Notes: a model not told the origin generated them from the sequence alone. DNA of 64,000 nt from Hexactinellida sp. DTS-2022 (GCA_028753945.1 JAPNXP010000014.1:2542001-2606000), one strand, 5' to 3'. Shown: positions 23,596 through 35,402, counted from the first letter of the stretch. Numbers and translations are program-made.

Positions 23596-23960
23596 CTATG
23601 CTCTAGTTCCATAGTGGCCCAGTTGAACAAGTTTCGTACGGGAAGAGCCAGAGTAAAAATTGTCAAATTGTTCCCTATGACTGTCAATTTTGCTAAATAT
23701 GTCAAAAATGACCTTAATGCCTTCAAGAACAAGGCTCGATGGATATTTGAGAGAACCCCTATCTAACAATTCTATGAGTATAGACTGACTGCCCATGTCA
23801 TCATTCACATGTAATGATTGTTCAGTACATAGAAATTTCCTGCACAATATGCAATTAATAGATTTTTTGAGATAAGAAAATACAGCTTAGCCTGCGACAA
23901 ACGCGAGGCACTCAACTTGAGATGTTGCCATTTCCGGAAGGCTGATTCATTTAAGGTTGA
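23596..23960 (-). pseudogene. P transposase C-terminal remnant, second copy
   Basis: Identical to 19466-19830 (LLDRGSLKYPS block, C-x2-C pair, in-frame stop after LAFVAG). It belongs to the same broken gene that starts with a THAP domain at 28910. Confidence 0.8.
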
Positions 23961-24015
23961 CAAATAGGAATCTACATCAAAACAAGCAGCATGTTCATCG
24001 TCTTTCAAGATCAAG

Positions 24016-24083
24016 ATACAGAGGTTGTTTACATTTTTTTTTTGTTGATGCTGAAAAAAATGTAAACAACCTAGCCTCTGTAT
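24016..24083. repeat. Hairpin at the hAT/P junction, second copy
   Basis: Same sequence as 19886-19953. Confidence 0.75.
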
Positions 24084-25513
24084 AAATCCCAAAAAAGAAA
24101 CCACCTCGAGACAACATTGTGCTGCGTTGTTTCCTATCAGATTGAGAGAATGCGCTTCACATGGAATGTACGTACAATGCAGATTGGTTTACACTTTTAA
24201 TTCTTGCTTGTAGACCAGAGTAATAACCCGCCATATTACTTGCGTTATCGTAAGACTGTCCACGACATTCTATAATCGGTATGTTTTTATCTGCCAAGTA
24301 TTTCAGAATCGTGTTTGCTAAATATTCCGATCCGTGACTATAAATTGGAATTAATTCCAAGAACCTTTCTGTTGGAACATTTTCCTTCATATACCTTACA
24401 GTAAAAGCAAGTTGACCACATGACTGACATCTGGAGTCGAGTCTACGCTTATTGAATAATACTTAGATTCTTTAATTTCTTTAAACATTTCGTCCAGAAC
24501 TCTCCTCTCGATAAAGGTAATAAATTCTTCGCAAATATTTGCGGACAAATACGATGTTGTTCCCTTACCACAATTCCCATATTTTTAAAAATGTTCACTA
24601 AGAAACGGATCAAATTGACTTACTAATTCCAATATACCAAGATAATTTCCATTTTGATTGGAACCCAGGGTTTGATTATCTCCACGGAATGCTGAACCTC
24701 TGATGCTAAGAATTTTATAACGGCAACAATACGTTGTAATACATTTTCCAATATTGTTGGTCTTGATAAAATTCCTTGAGTAACTCGGAATCAATACAAC
24801 CAGATTCGTTTTGACGTTTTGCATACATGATCATGCATGCAGTATGCTCTGGGCCACATTCATGTTCAGCAATTAAATTTAGATGCTTCCAGTCGTTGAA
24901 ACCGTTTGATGCAAAAGTTTTTTTCTTCTTTGAAAATAGCGGCAGGTAAAGCAGTAGACTGATCCTTGCGATGTAGAATATAGCAACCAATCACGATTAA
25001 CTATTTCCCTAATTGTTGAGTAAATACTGCTTGGGATATGTAACTTGTTACTTTTACAAATGTTTGTGTTTTCTTATTAAAAATAATATATTGTCTTCCA
25101 GATTTTGAGAAGTTAGCATTAGCATTTTGATAATTAGTTGGACCATTTCGTATAATAATAGACGTTTCGTTAGAGCTTTGTAAATTCCATAAAGCAGGAT
25201 CGGATGACGGTATTTGCACTGTTGCACTTTGGTCTTTAGATAGATCAGAAGTTGGTTCCATTGATCCAATATCTCTCTCAACAATATATACACATTCAGA
25301 ATCAGAACACGTAATTATGTTTGGATGATAAGCTGATAATTCTGTACTAACTGCATTGCTCACAGTTTCACTTTCAACAGCGCTGGAAGTAGAAATATAA
25401 TCTGTTGTTGTCCTAGAAAAAATGGATGTTAGCTTCGGAAGTTTAGCGTTCTCTTCCTATTGTTTTTTGGCCCTCTTGCGTTTAGTAGAGCCACTTGCAA
25501 AAGTTTTCTTCAT
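24084..25513 (-). pseudogene. hAT-type transposase, truncated, second copy
   Basis: Identical to 19954-21383: TAG stop after the basic N-terminus, DUF4371 and GQSYDNASNM block, and loss of the C-terminal dimerisation domain. Confidence 0.85.
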
Positions 25514-25739
25514 GTTTATAGTAATTGAAGTCTATTTTTAGAACAAATACAGGAGTTAGATATATATTAAGTTATGTGCATATTATAATTACCAATGAAT
25601 AAATCTCTAATATTAATTAAGAGGAAAAACCAATTCTATAGAATCTTAAAGTGGTTTGAAAAGAATCGGAGCAATATTAATAATTTATTGATAATTTATT
25701 AATAATGTATTTAATTATTAATTTAAAAAAATGAATAAA

Positions 25740-25786
25740 TAATATATACACGTATATATATATATATATATATACTATATATACAA
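25740..25786. repeat. AT microsatellite (also at 21610-21656)
   Basis: A short (AT)n run with few interruptions, present once in each tandem copy, upstream of the truncated hAT start. Confidence 0.6.
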
Positions 25787-27718
25787 ACGATACATACAAA
25801 CAAACTAAACAGACAGACAAAAATCCTTAGATAATGTATAAGTCATTCTACTATAATGGATGTAATTGGTTGCATATTAACGTACTGTGGTATGCTATAA
25901 CTTTGTGTGGTATTCTAATACTTTAGTTGTGTATCTATACAAACTTACGGAGCATATTTACTGAACTTGGTTTTACGTGTTGTACTAGATAAAAATAAAT
26001 CTAAAAATGACACATCCAATTATTGAAAGAATTTATTATTTATCCAATCAGCTAATCAGCTAACAGTAAATACCCATCAGGAAAGGTAGGCCCTTTGTGG
26101 TAGGCTCTGGGAAATCCCAGTTTGCCCTTGCTTAAAACGGTACTGCTGAATAGCATATGGCAGGGTACATTAAATTAGAAAATGAACTGGTATCGATACC
26201 AAGTTCTGATGTATTGATGGAAACTCTGAGGTTATTAGGAGGTATATTTTCGGTATATGTGTAGTCATGAGGTTTGCATTCAGTAAATTTTGGGAAGATA
26301 AAGACCTTTTCGTAGTATCTTAAATTGAGCCAATTGTTCCGAACAGACTTAATAATATGCACAACATCTAAGAATATAATTAGATATCTGAATAGATCAC
26401 AAGGATGTTTACTATGGGCATCAGAGATTTTTGGTCTCTGAAAAAGGTTTAAATAAACTGACATTTAGTGGGTAGTTACCAGTGCATATTGAGTCAACAT
26501 ATATAATACATCTTTCTATATCAGAGATAGTTTTTGTAACAATGGGAAAAAGGGTCATAGCAGAGCTAGAACCGAGAGGGACTAGACGTACAATTCTAGA
26601 AAATTTTGTCATAAAACTAGATACCATCATATAAAACACAGTTGTATGTGGATCCCCCGGATGGTCAATAGAGCCTATTATTTACTACCTTTATAGCTGG
26701 CATCACTACGTATGTGTACTTCGTACATTTGAAGTATGACGTGTCGCTCGCTGTCATTAAATGAGGATGAAATCTCTTTTGAACATTTAACTAATCGCTA
26801 TCTAAACCGATACAAATTTTATTTGGGGATATTACGCTCATGTGGTAGAGTTAAACAATTCGAAGATTGAATAAGACGGTAACAAGCTGGTGTAATAACA
26901 TGAACCTTAATGGAAAAAACCTGAGTTAAAACACTATATCGGCGCCCAAATTTGGAAAATTTCAAATATTTCAATTGGTCAAGTAAAATGAAACCCTTTT
27001 TTTGATGAATTAAGAGTTTATCATTTATAGCTTCGTCGGCAGCGAAATCTAAATCATCATGGAATATAGTAATTTAATAACGGTTCCAAATTACTAATGG
27101 CATTTTCTAGACAGGTTGTAACAGTGGGTTGTGGTTTTTCTGAACTTTGATTAATCCTAGGCCTAGGTAAACAATCTATTTCTAATAACAGGGTCTCAAT
27201 TTGACGAATGTCACTAACTTGCTTCATTGAGAGATCTATTTGATATTTTTGTTGATGATAGGCCGTGATATATAAATCAGATTTTATCGTAAGCAATGCT
27301 TCAATATGAGGTTGACTATCCTTAACTGGGATCTTAAGGAAAATAATAGAGTTTAAATCCGGAATGTGACTAGTCCAACCATTGGAGAGTTCACTGTACG
27401 GCAATTTATCAATGATATCAGCAATTAATTAAATTGAAAACTTAGCTGTTGTGGTTGCACTCTCTTCTCTGCTTAGTTTCATTGCTATTTCAGTCAGGGT
27501 TACTTCTTTCTGTTCTCTTGAGAATCTCCTCGGTCTTTCATTGGTGTCAGAGAGGTAGCTGGGACAGTTTGGGAAAATCCATGGTATCGCAGACTTAAAT
27601 ACGGCATATTTTGGCGAGGTACATCAACATATATACTTCAATCAAAAATATCTTATTGATTTTTCGATATCTTCCTCTTTAAAGTGGAGTATGCTTATCT
27701 AGATGTATACAAAAAATC

Positions 27719-27838
27719 CAAAATTGCAGCCTGTGCCGACGCATGTTCCTTTGGTGGCACTAAATTTTGATGGTGGTTTATTGATAGTGCCTCCAAAGGA
27801 ACATTCTGTCGTCGCAGGCTCAATTTTGGATTTTTTTT
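27719..27838. repeat. Hairpin repeat family (GCCTCCAAAGGAACAT), palindromic copy
   Basis: The left arm (aaaatccaaaattgcagcctg, gtgccgac, catgttcctttggtggcac) mirrors the right arm (gtgcctccaaaggaacattc, gtcg, ctcaattttggatttttt) around a short centre. A close relative is at 51728-51842, and half copies lie near 33850-33950 and 49855-49915. No coding capacity; probably a short foldback or MITE family. Confidence 0.75.
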
Positions 27839-28733
27839 CGCCAAGTCATCAACGCCTCAAGGTGTCAAGAACCATTTGTTAATTGGTCCGAGTCACAAGG
27901 AACAGTAGATAAATTTGAAGTTTGTTTCTATCATAAACTATCTTGAGTTTAATGCCATTCATTCATTATGAATTGATAAAAGATTATATTATTAGTTATA
28001 TATTTTGCCATGTTATTCACGGTGAGTGAGTTAAGTCAACAAATTCCTTATTTTATATTATTTAATTTAATCCATTGTATAGTAATACTACAATTAAATA
28101 GAAACCAGCTGGAATTTATAAATTAAATAAATATAATTATTACAAGTTGAAACAATAGAATTAGATTTAACACTTTTACTGAAATTGAAGTGTGAGTAAA
28201 CAAAGAAATTTCAACCCCCCATTTATGGCATGAATTAAAACAATTGTAAAATTTGTCTTTTCCCATTAGACGCAAAATTTATGGTTATCCAATGGTGAAA
28301 TAAAATTGCGGATATAGTATAACAATTTTTGAGTTATGGCCCAGACAAATTTTAAAAGGTGTTAAAGATGTGTCCAAAATTTGTTAATCAAAAATCGTAA
28401 CCCCAGGTGCAAATTAGACTTCCTATCGCACCTACACGCCAAGTTTCAGCCCATCAACTATAGAGCTCTGACCAGGTCACCGTCTACGGAAAAAAAATTA
28501 AAGGCAGTGATTTCAATACTGGGCCACTATACTAAAGTATAGTCGGCACAGTAAAAATACAGTTGAAGTGGAACCTTGTTAATCAATTATTACCTACACG
28601 GTTAATTAACTTGTATTTGAGGTCTAACTAAGGAAAATTTCAATAACGAGGTTCAGATTGCATAATCAACACTTGTACTTTTAATTAATTAAATTATTAT
28701 AGTAACTGAATCAGAGTTTCATTGAAAAATTCA
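27839..28733. other. Unassigned sequence with one Tigger-like end
   Basis: Near 28559-28670 the sequence resembles the end of a Tigger-like element (acagttgaagtggaaccttg ... aataacgaggttcag). The stretch 28300-28560 has no recognised feature; its text (cccagaca, gttatggccc) has distant counterparts near 33480-33640. Confidence 0.35.
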
Positions 28734-29139
28734 TTATTTTATTGTAAGAATTACTAACCCTTGGAATCTTGTTGTTTTGGTAGTATACTCTGGGTCTGGG
28801 TATAGTCTTGAACCATTTTCCCCGAAGATACTCATCTTTGGGATATTAAAAAATTTCGTAAAATCTTCTCCTCTGTAATTTGAGGTACATCCAGGCACAA
28901 TACAAGACATCGTATTCAGATAGATATTATACTGATAGGTATTTTGAATGAAGTGAGGGAGTCGATTTGATAGAAATAGAAGGGGCAATTTAAAAGATTT
29001 AGAATCAAATTATCATCCACCAATGTAAATTTTACATTATGGGTGGATAAAAACAGGATGTATAAGTGACACGCAATATCAGTTCCTTTGAACATCAGTT
29101 CAAATCATAGACTCCTTTAAATAAGGACTGGAACGTCGC

Positions 29140-30020
29140 GATCTCGGGGTTTTAACTTTGATTTGTGAGGCTCCAATTTTTCAATTGGAAAAGCATTAGA
29201 TTTCCGGTTTCCAAATGTGATTTTTGGCATATAGGGGTAACTTTTGGCACCCGCCAACAAGTTGAGGTTTCCACTCAAAATTTCTCACACCTCGACAAGT
29301 TATGACGTCATTGTCACATTTCGAGAACTGTGAAAAGTCATTTAATTGCACATAACTCCCGCCCTCTAAGAGATAAAAATCTGATAATTTAATTTAACAT
29401 GCACATTAATGATGCGAACACGTTGATTACACCAGATCACCAATATGTTAACTCATTAGCACATGATGACGTCATCACAAACATTTCACATTGTAAATTG
29501 GCCTATTTACGCATTATATTCAAGGTTTCGAAGTATATAAACCACTCACCAACCGCTTCGCGGTTGGTGTGTGGTTGTGATATGCCGCGAAGCGACCTAG
29601 CAAGCGAAGCGCGGTAGTTGATTATAAAGCGTAAATAGGCCTAAATAGTCAAATTAACAATGTGAAATGTTAGTGATTACTTCATCATGCGATAATTAGT
29701 AAGCATATCGGCAATTTGGTTTGACCAACGTGTCCGTATCATTACTGCACAAGTTCTATTAACTTTTCAGATTTTTTCTCTTAGAGGGCGCGAATTATGT
29801 GCGATTAAGTGACTTACCCCAATTCTCGAAATGTGACAATGACGTCATAACTTGTCGAGGTGTGAGAAATTTTGACTGGAAACCCCAACTTGTTGGCGGG
29901 TGCCAAAGGTTATCCCTATATGCCAAAAATCACATTTGGAAACCGCAAACCTAATGCTTTTTCAATTTTAAAATTGGAGCCTCTCAGACTCAAGTTAAAA
30001 CAAGCTCTTGGTGTTTTTTT
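29140..30020. mobile_element. Foldback element with GC-rich GCGAAGCG core and CRE-like palindromes
   Basis: Two arms of about 400 bp (29140-29550 and 29600-30020) are imperfect inverted repeats of each other. The centre (29550-29625) holds ACCGCTTCGCGGT and GCCGCGAAGCG...GCGAAGCGCGGT motifs. The arms contain TGACGTCA at 29303, 29467 and 29840. Related partial copies: 30580-30990 (with caaccgcttcgtggttg), 34200-34562 (arm plus core, TGACGTCA at 34243), and core-like fragments near 30035, 32740 and 55020. The arm-core-arm structure suggests a non-autonomous foldback family; no target duplication was identified. Confidence 0.75.
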
Positions 30021-30254
30021 TGTGTTCTGCTGCGAAGCGACCTTGCAAGCAAAGCACACTATTTTATTTAGAATACCCAAACAATTTGAATTCTTACTAT
30101 ACACGTATTTCAAGTTTTGGAGGACTTTTATCCATGCTAACATGGCAATTCAATGCCTCATGTGGAAAATAAACGATGTCCAAAGTGAACTGGGGTTCTA
30201 ATGTTAGCTTCATCCTACCTATAGCCCGGCTCTGCAACCACTAACTACTCTGTA

Positions 30255-30438
30255 CAGTCAACTCCGCTTAATATAGCCTTTGTTAATCAGTTTCTCCGCT
30301 TAACGGGTAAAAATCTCTCAGGATTTCTAAGACAGAATTACAGTTTGGCTTGGATTATTTTCGATTAATCTGTTTCATCCGCTTAATCGGGTCTAAACAA
30401 CTTGGTCCTGAGATGGCTCTATTATGCGGAGTCAACTG
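30255..30438. mobile_element. Pogo-like MITE, complete 184-bp copy
   Basis: The inverted ends CAGTCAACTCCGCTTAATAT / ...ATGCGGAGTCAACTG are flanked by TA (30253-30254 and 30439-30440). It is the reference copy for the single ends at 1533-1628, 17452-17523 and 34574-34675. Confidence 0.85.
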
Positions 30439-30579
30439 TATTTGAATAAATGAAAGGGATAACCCGTGGGAACTAAATTTAAGTCCTAATCACCAAGTAA
30501 AAGAGGGGGAGAAGACACCCCTCCAGAATTATTTTTTACTCGAATAGAAAATTTGTGCGTATTTAAATGTGTAATATTT

Positions 30580-30990
30580 TATACTGTAGCGCTTCGCTTG
30601 ATATGTCTCTGTGCAACAAAACATAACTGCACAGCAACCGCTTCGTGGTTGTTGTGCGGTTTAATGAATTCTTCAAACATTTTATATCGAGTAATTAGGC
30701 CTATTTTTACAATTTAACAACGTGGAATTTTTATGATTACGTCATCATTCAAAAATGGGTAAGCATATTTATCTCATAGTCTGACCAACATGTCCGCATC
30801 ATTAATGTGCATGTTCTATTTTTATCTTATAGAGGGTGTTATACTCAATGATTACCTAAATACCGCTTCTCAAAATGTGAGAATGACATCATGACTTGAC
30901 AAGGAGTGAGAAGTTTTTATGGAAGCCTCAACTGGTTCTGGGGGACAAAGTTTACCCCTATATGCCAAAACCACTACTGGAAACTGTCCA
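30580..30990. mobile_element. Partial copy of the GCGAAGCG-core foldback family
   Basis: The core motifs GCGCTTCGCTTG and CAACCGCTTCGTGGTTG are followed by an arm matching 29660-29940 (blocks: acgtcatcat.., gtccgcatcattaatg, cttatagagggtg, aaaatgtgagaatgac, atgccaaaa). The second arm is missing. Confidence 0.6.
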
Positions 30991-31465
30991 ATTTTTTCAA
31001 ATATACAGATATATTAAAATGTTCGGTGATATATTTTGAAAGTATATTTTCTTTCTAATTTTGGTTGTAAATAGAAAAGTTGATATAGTACTTGAGGCCT
31101 AAGTGTGTTTCTTGTCTTTCCCTATACCTAGTTTGATGTTAAATTTGAATTATTTATGACATGATACTCATTTAATAATTTTCGTTTAGTGTTATATATC
31201 AGCTTTTTTTTAACCCAGCTTAGATCATCTCTTTTTGATAGTTTTTTTTGCATGAATTTACTGTAAATATTGTCTAATTGATGATCCTGAAATGGCCTAA
31301 CAGAAGGAAGATGTTGTAGTTATTACTACGGTCAGTTAATACAAATCTATAATTCGTGGCCTTAGATCGTAAGGACTTTAACACTTATCTATTTTTCTCG
31401 GGCATTAATTAAGACCCTTCTATGGTTCTATTCGTTTTATTAAAAAAAAGCACCTATGCTTTTTT
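30991..31465. other. Unassigned intron sequence
   Basis: AT-rich; nothing recognised. Confidence 0.4.
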
Positions 31466-31806
31466 AGGGCTGAACGAATATACCGAATACTTCGTTCGTT
31501 TGGGCGAATATTAGATTGAAACGGATATTCGTTGACTAATTTCGGACAACAACAAGACTTTTGTATAGCTTAGAGATATCGTAAATATAAATTCCCACTT
31601 AAACTAGCTGATTATTAGTTAACTTGTGCATAATACACTTTGTAACTACTATTATACCATTGTAACGTTATCAAAAACCTATTTTCCAATGTATTTTGTC
31701 TCTAGAAATTGATTTAATGCTCAGTCGTACAAACGAACGAATATTCGATTATTCGTTCGTTTAGAAAAGGTTCGTTAGTTACATTTAGAATATCCATTTC
31801 AGCCCA
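31466..31806. mobile_element. hAT-type MITE with AACGAATAT ends
   Basis: The inverted ends AGGGCTGAACGAATATAC / GAATATCCATTTCAGCCCA are flanked by gctttttt (31458-31465) and cctttttt (31807-31814), an 8-bp duplication with one mismatch. The interior is rich in ACGAATATTCG palindromes. It lies 170 bp upstream of JIP exon c. Confidence 0.75.
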
Positions 31807-31979
31807 CCTTTTTTGTATCATGATTGATGCTAATACTTTAGTCTTAATATCCTAGATTTTAGCAGAGTTATTAAATTAGAGTAATATTTTTATTAATTAC
31901 ATTTGTGTATAGTATATGAAAAACTGAAAACTCTGACCATCGCCTTGTTTTTGATTATTTAATTATATTTTCCTATTAG

Positions 31980-32211
31980 GTATTCTGGTGCTCATGTTTT
32001 TGCTGCACTTACTAATGGTACTTTAGAAATTTTTAACAGAAATAATAATGGAGAATGGGATTGGGACAATCATAAAAGTGTCTCAATAGGACAGAGGCGA
32101 GATTTCCCTGTTTTATGTCTCCTTCCTGTTAATCATAAGATTTGGTCAGGTATCAGTCACACCGTTAAGATTTTGGATGATACCACTCTTAAGGAAGAAC
32201 ATTCTTTGCAG
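31980..32211 (+). CDS. MAPK8IP3/SPAG9: JIP3/4 homolog exon c (propeller region)
   Basis: The acceptor is AG at 31978-31979 after a T-rich tract; the donor is GT at 32212 following CAG. The first base completes the lysine codon split by the previous intron (phase 2 to phase 2), then 77 codons follow. Translation contains VFAALTNGTLEIFNR, matching the family's VLVALADGTLAIFHR, then NGEWDWDNH, matching GQWDLSNYH, and LCLLPVNHKIWSGISHTVKILD, matching the CM.VV.DKVWCGY.NK(I/V)..I strand. It ends with EEHSLQ, equivalent to the IEKSFDAH region. Sequence identity to vertebrates is moderate but motif order and spacing are kept, and there are no stops, so I regard it as functional. Confidence 0.95.
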
Positions 32212-32913
32212 GTTAGATTTTTGTTTTTCAACTTTTTTTCTAATTATAATACTTCTTAGCAAACATTCTCTCTTTTGACAACTTTTTAAAACTCTTGTAC
32301 GGAGAATTATTGTCTAATATTTCTCAAAGCCACGATGGTTAGCATTGGCCGTGCTTTCTCGATATTCGGAATCCACAGCTAAATAATTATGTAATGGTTG
32401 ATTTAGTGCAGATAATTTTATACAGGATATTATTAAAATTCTTGCTAATACTTTATCGTTAGCACCCTCATACATTGAAATTGTATTGGATAACTTTGAG
32501 CGCAAAATATTGACAAATTTTGAATTTGATCAACTCGACTGACATAACTTCTTGAGAATGAGAAAACATAGGATGATAGTTCTTGACAGGTGCTCGCATC
32601 ATTAATTTGCACATTAATTTTATTGTTTTTATCTCTTCCCAGATATGAGTTCTGGAAATTGTTTATTTTAACCCTTAAGAAATCCGATAACTGCCACATA
32701 CTTCACTTGCGCGCTACACTTTCTCGGTCTCTTCGCGACGTGTGACATGATACACAAAAACCGCTTTTCGGTTGTTGTGTCTTCCACCCGGCACTCCGTT
32801 CCTCGTGAATGAGAAATTCTTAATATTTTCACGATAAAAGTATTTAAAATATTTTGTATTATCATCGAGTACACGCGGGATGATAAAAGAGTTTCTTTGT
32901 TAGTTATGCATTA
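32212..32913. other. Intron start, fragments of the foldback family
   Basis: Near 32540-32790 words of the 29140-30020 family occur in scattered form (gacataacttcttgagaatgag, ccgcttttcggttgttgtg). Nothing coding. Confidence 0.35.
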
Positions 32914-33230
32914 TAGTGTTCCCTAACTATTCCGAACTTCGCTAATCCGAACCCTCTCCAGTCCGAACAGGAGATCCAAAACTATATTTCTTTAAATTTA
33001 GAAAAATCTCAAAACTTGTATATTGCAATGGAATTATTAAAAATAATTCTCAGACAGGTATTTAGGTAGTATACCATATGTTTAGTTTGATAAAAAGGTT
33101 TTGAAAGTTTGGTTCGGGTTATCGTGATCCTGTTTTTAGAGGCCTATAGAAAATGTATTTTTTCACTAATGGGAACAGAATCTTTTTTGAATCGGAACAC
33201 TTCTGTTCGTATTAGCGAGGGTGTACCGTA
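32914..33230. mobile_element. Tigger-like MITE with TCGCTAATCCGAAC ends
   Basis: The left part (TAGTGTTCCCTAACTATTCC, then TCGCTAATCCGAACC) mirrors the right part (GTTCGTATTAGCGAGGGTGT). A relative is at 62942-63427. Limits are approximate, because a hAT-type MITE inserted at its right tip. Confidence 0.6.
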
Positions 33231-33231
33231 G

Positions 33232-33388
33232 CATAGGCGCAAATACGGTGGTGCAGGTGGTGCAAATGCACCACCGGCACTCAGCGATAGAAGTGCTGGT
33301 GGTGCAAGGTGGTGCTAGGTCCACCTGTACTTTGTATTGAGGTGCACCACTGCCACTTTTGGCTACAGGTCAAAAGTTTGCACCTATG
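33232..33388. mobile_element. hAT-type MITE rich in GTGGTGCA
   Basis: The inverted tips CATAGGCGCAAA / TTTGCACCTATG are flanked by taccgtag and tattgtag (8 bp, two mismatches). The body repeats ggtggtgca/tgcaccacc in both orientations and is strongly GC-skewed relative to its surroundings. Confidence 0.7.
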
Positions 33389-34199
33389 TATTGTAGTCCG
33401 CATATTCATTGCAAAAGTTATTGTAATTTAAGCCAATATAAGTGCTTGCAGGAAGATTTATTGCTGTGCCCACTATTCTATAGTTAGTGGCCCAGTATTG
33501 AAATGACTGCCTTGGTATTTTATCCGTATCATCTACCCAGAACAGAGTTTTATTTACTAGGAACTAAATTTTCAGTATCTATGTATCATGGGTTACAGAT
33601 TTTATCTAGGGTTACGATTTTTGATAATTCACATTTCCATCCCAGAAGGTGACAAAACTTTTAACTAAATTCGAGGCTTGTCCCTGTCTGGATTATCCAG
33701 TAGCATACGATTAGTATAAAAGGAATTCTATAAATTATTAAGTGTGCATTGTAGAATGCCTTAACAGAGACTGTAATTTACATTGGTAGAGAGTATATTA
33801 ATCCATCCAATCAGTTTTTTATCCTCCAGTTTTTTCAATCAATTATTTTACATCATTTTCTTTTGGAGGCACTATTTATCAACCAACAACAAAAATATAG
33901 TGCCTCCAAAGGACATGCTGTCGACACAGCTGTAATTATTTTTTCTTGAATTTAGAATATCTTTCGATTAGTTTGCTTCAACGAGGAAAATATGTGAGTG
34001 CATTTGCTAGTTGAAGTATAATTGTCTAGGTTGGCTAATTTACAGGGATGTAAACATTCGGCTGTTTACACGAATTAAAACGCCTGCTACTCCTAACAGT
34101 GGCACGAAACAGTCCAAACCTGGAACTAGACAATTTGGTTGCGGTTAACTTTGTAAAATATATTATTGACCTTTTGGAAATCGGCCCCATGAAATCATT
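33389..34199. other. Intron sequence with a half hairpin-family copy
   Basis: Positions 33850-33950 carry ggaggcactat...atagtgcctccaaaggacatgctgtcg, a shorter copy of the hairpin family at 27719 and 51728. Otherwise nothing recognised. Confidence 0.45.
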
Positions 34200-34562
34200 T
34201 TCTGCAATCAGAATTATTGTATCGTTTCAGGTGTGAAATTTATGACGTCATTGTCACATTTCGAGAACCCTAAAATTCACTTAATCTCACATAATTCGCG
34301 GCCTCTGAGCGATAAAATATAAAAATTTAATAGAACATGTACTATAATGATGCGGACACGTTGGTAACACCAAATTGTCAATATGCTTACTCATTGTCGC
34401 ATTATGACGTAATCACAAAAATTTTCACATTGCTAAAATTGACTATTTTGGCCCACTTCCGCTTCATAATCACTGTTAGAATTATGTAAAGCACACACCT
34501 ACCGCTTCGCGGTTGGTTGTGTTCTGCCGCGAAGCGACCTAGCATGCGAAGTGCGCTAGTAT
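34200..34562. mobile_element. Partial copy of the GCGAAGCG-core foldback family
   Basis: It matches 29290-29615 in order: TGACGTCA at 34243, the cacatttcgagaac block, a gatgcggacacgttggt block, then the ACCGCTTCGCGGT and GCCGCGAAGCGACCTAGCA core. It ends after the core. The better conserved core than arms suggests the core is constrained or recently exchanged. Confidence 0.7.
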
Positions 34563-34573
34563 AAATTAATGTA

Positions 34574-34675
34574 CAGTCAACTCCGCTTAATAGAGCCACC
34601 GGTTAATCGGTTATTCTCCAATTAATCGGGTCAAAATTTCACAGGATTTATAGGACAGAATTACAGTTTGGCTTA
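34574..34675 (+). mobile_element. Pogo-like MITE, left end only
   Basis: Starts CAGTCAACTCCGCTTAATAG after TA and continues through ccggttaatcgg and cacaggatttataggacaga. The right end is absent. Confidence 0.65.
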
Positions 34676-35088
34676 CAATAGTAATAATTAGTTTTGTAGT
34701 ATATTATAGACCATATTCAAATTTTATATTGTTTTTAATTTAGTGTTTATCTTATTGTATTTTATTTATTTATAAGTTTAACTGTTTAATCTTAGACTGT
34801 TCAATTCGAAGCAGTAATATTCTTTCTGAGCTATCTTAATGATTTCGGGTAGGCGTCACTAGAAAGTTCGGTGTATTTTGGATTTAACTCTTGTGAAACT
34901 ATTGCATTGTGTACTTCTTTAATATTTACGATGTGTAAAACGGTGTTGTTTTACCAGAATAATCTTGCTCTTCATATGTTAGATTAAGTATGTCTTTATG
35001 CTGTCTAATTTTCGTACACTGGTGTTTGTGTGAATCATGTCACATTTTGCACGAAAATGCAAGGGGTATTTTTCACACTCACGAATAT

Positions 35089-35174
35089 TAGTGAGGTGGC
35101 TTAGGGCTATATTTAACGATTACGGTTACATGGTGGATAAAAGCACCAAATTTGGCATGAGGAACCCTTAGGGC
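35089..35174 (+). repeat. Left terminal inverted repeat of the Academ-like element
   Basis: Begins TAGTGAGGTGGCTTAG; later blocks tacggttacat, ggataaaagcacca, gcatgagg and agggc are matched in order by the right end in inverted orientation. Confidence 0.85.
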
Positions 35175-35360
35175 ATATCGATAAATGTTAGCCTAGGAGC
35201 CCTCCGGAGATTCAATTTTTATTGTGTGTAAAATGAAAATGATGGCCGACAAATATGAAAAAGAGCGATTTTACTCAACTTTTTTTTTTGTATCATATCC
35301 CCATGTTTAGAAACTCTATAGTATTATAGACATTAAATTGATATTAAATCGTATTCTGTA

Positions 35361-35402
35361 GTTGTTGTGGATTCCCCAATGCTGGGGAACCCCAACAACA
35401 CG
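35361..35402. repeat. Short hairpin in the 5' region of the Academ-like element
   Basis: The arms gttgttgtgg.attcccca and tggggaa.ccccaacaac surround a 4-base loop (atgc), about 160 bp before the gene start. It could be a regulatory or structural element of the transposon, or chance. Confidence 0.5.

Larger units (their letters stand above)
23010..27139. repeat. Tandem duplication, second copy (4130 bp)
   Basis: Identical, as far as compared, to 18880-23009. Sequence to its right (27140 onward) continues the P-type gene without break, so this copy retains the original right context and the first copy retains the original left context. Confidence 0.97.
26132..28910 (-). pseudogene. P-element/THAP transposase, N-terminal and middle part
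   Basis: On the - strand the ATG at 28910 begins MSCIVPGCTSNYRGEDFTKFF, the first half of a THAP finger (C-x4-C). The matching C-x2-H half was not found in frame. Between 27404 and 27057 a 115-codon frame lies where the family has its linker and leucine-rich helix. At 26464-26132 the D-x-V-H-I-x-K-x-V-R-N-N signature appears. The C-terminal domain follows only after the hAT insertion, at 23960-23596. Frameshifts and stops throughout mean it is dead. The segment left of 27139 is part of the tandem duplication, so THAP-proximal parts exist once and the rest twice. Confidence 0.75.

Noticed and set aside
29872..30201. 109-codon + strand frame
   Set aside because: Covers the right arm of the foldback element; no family similarity.
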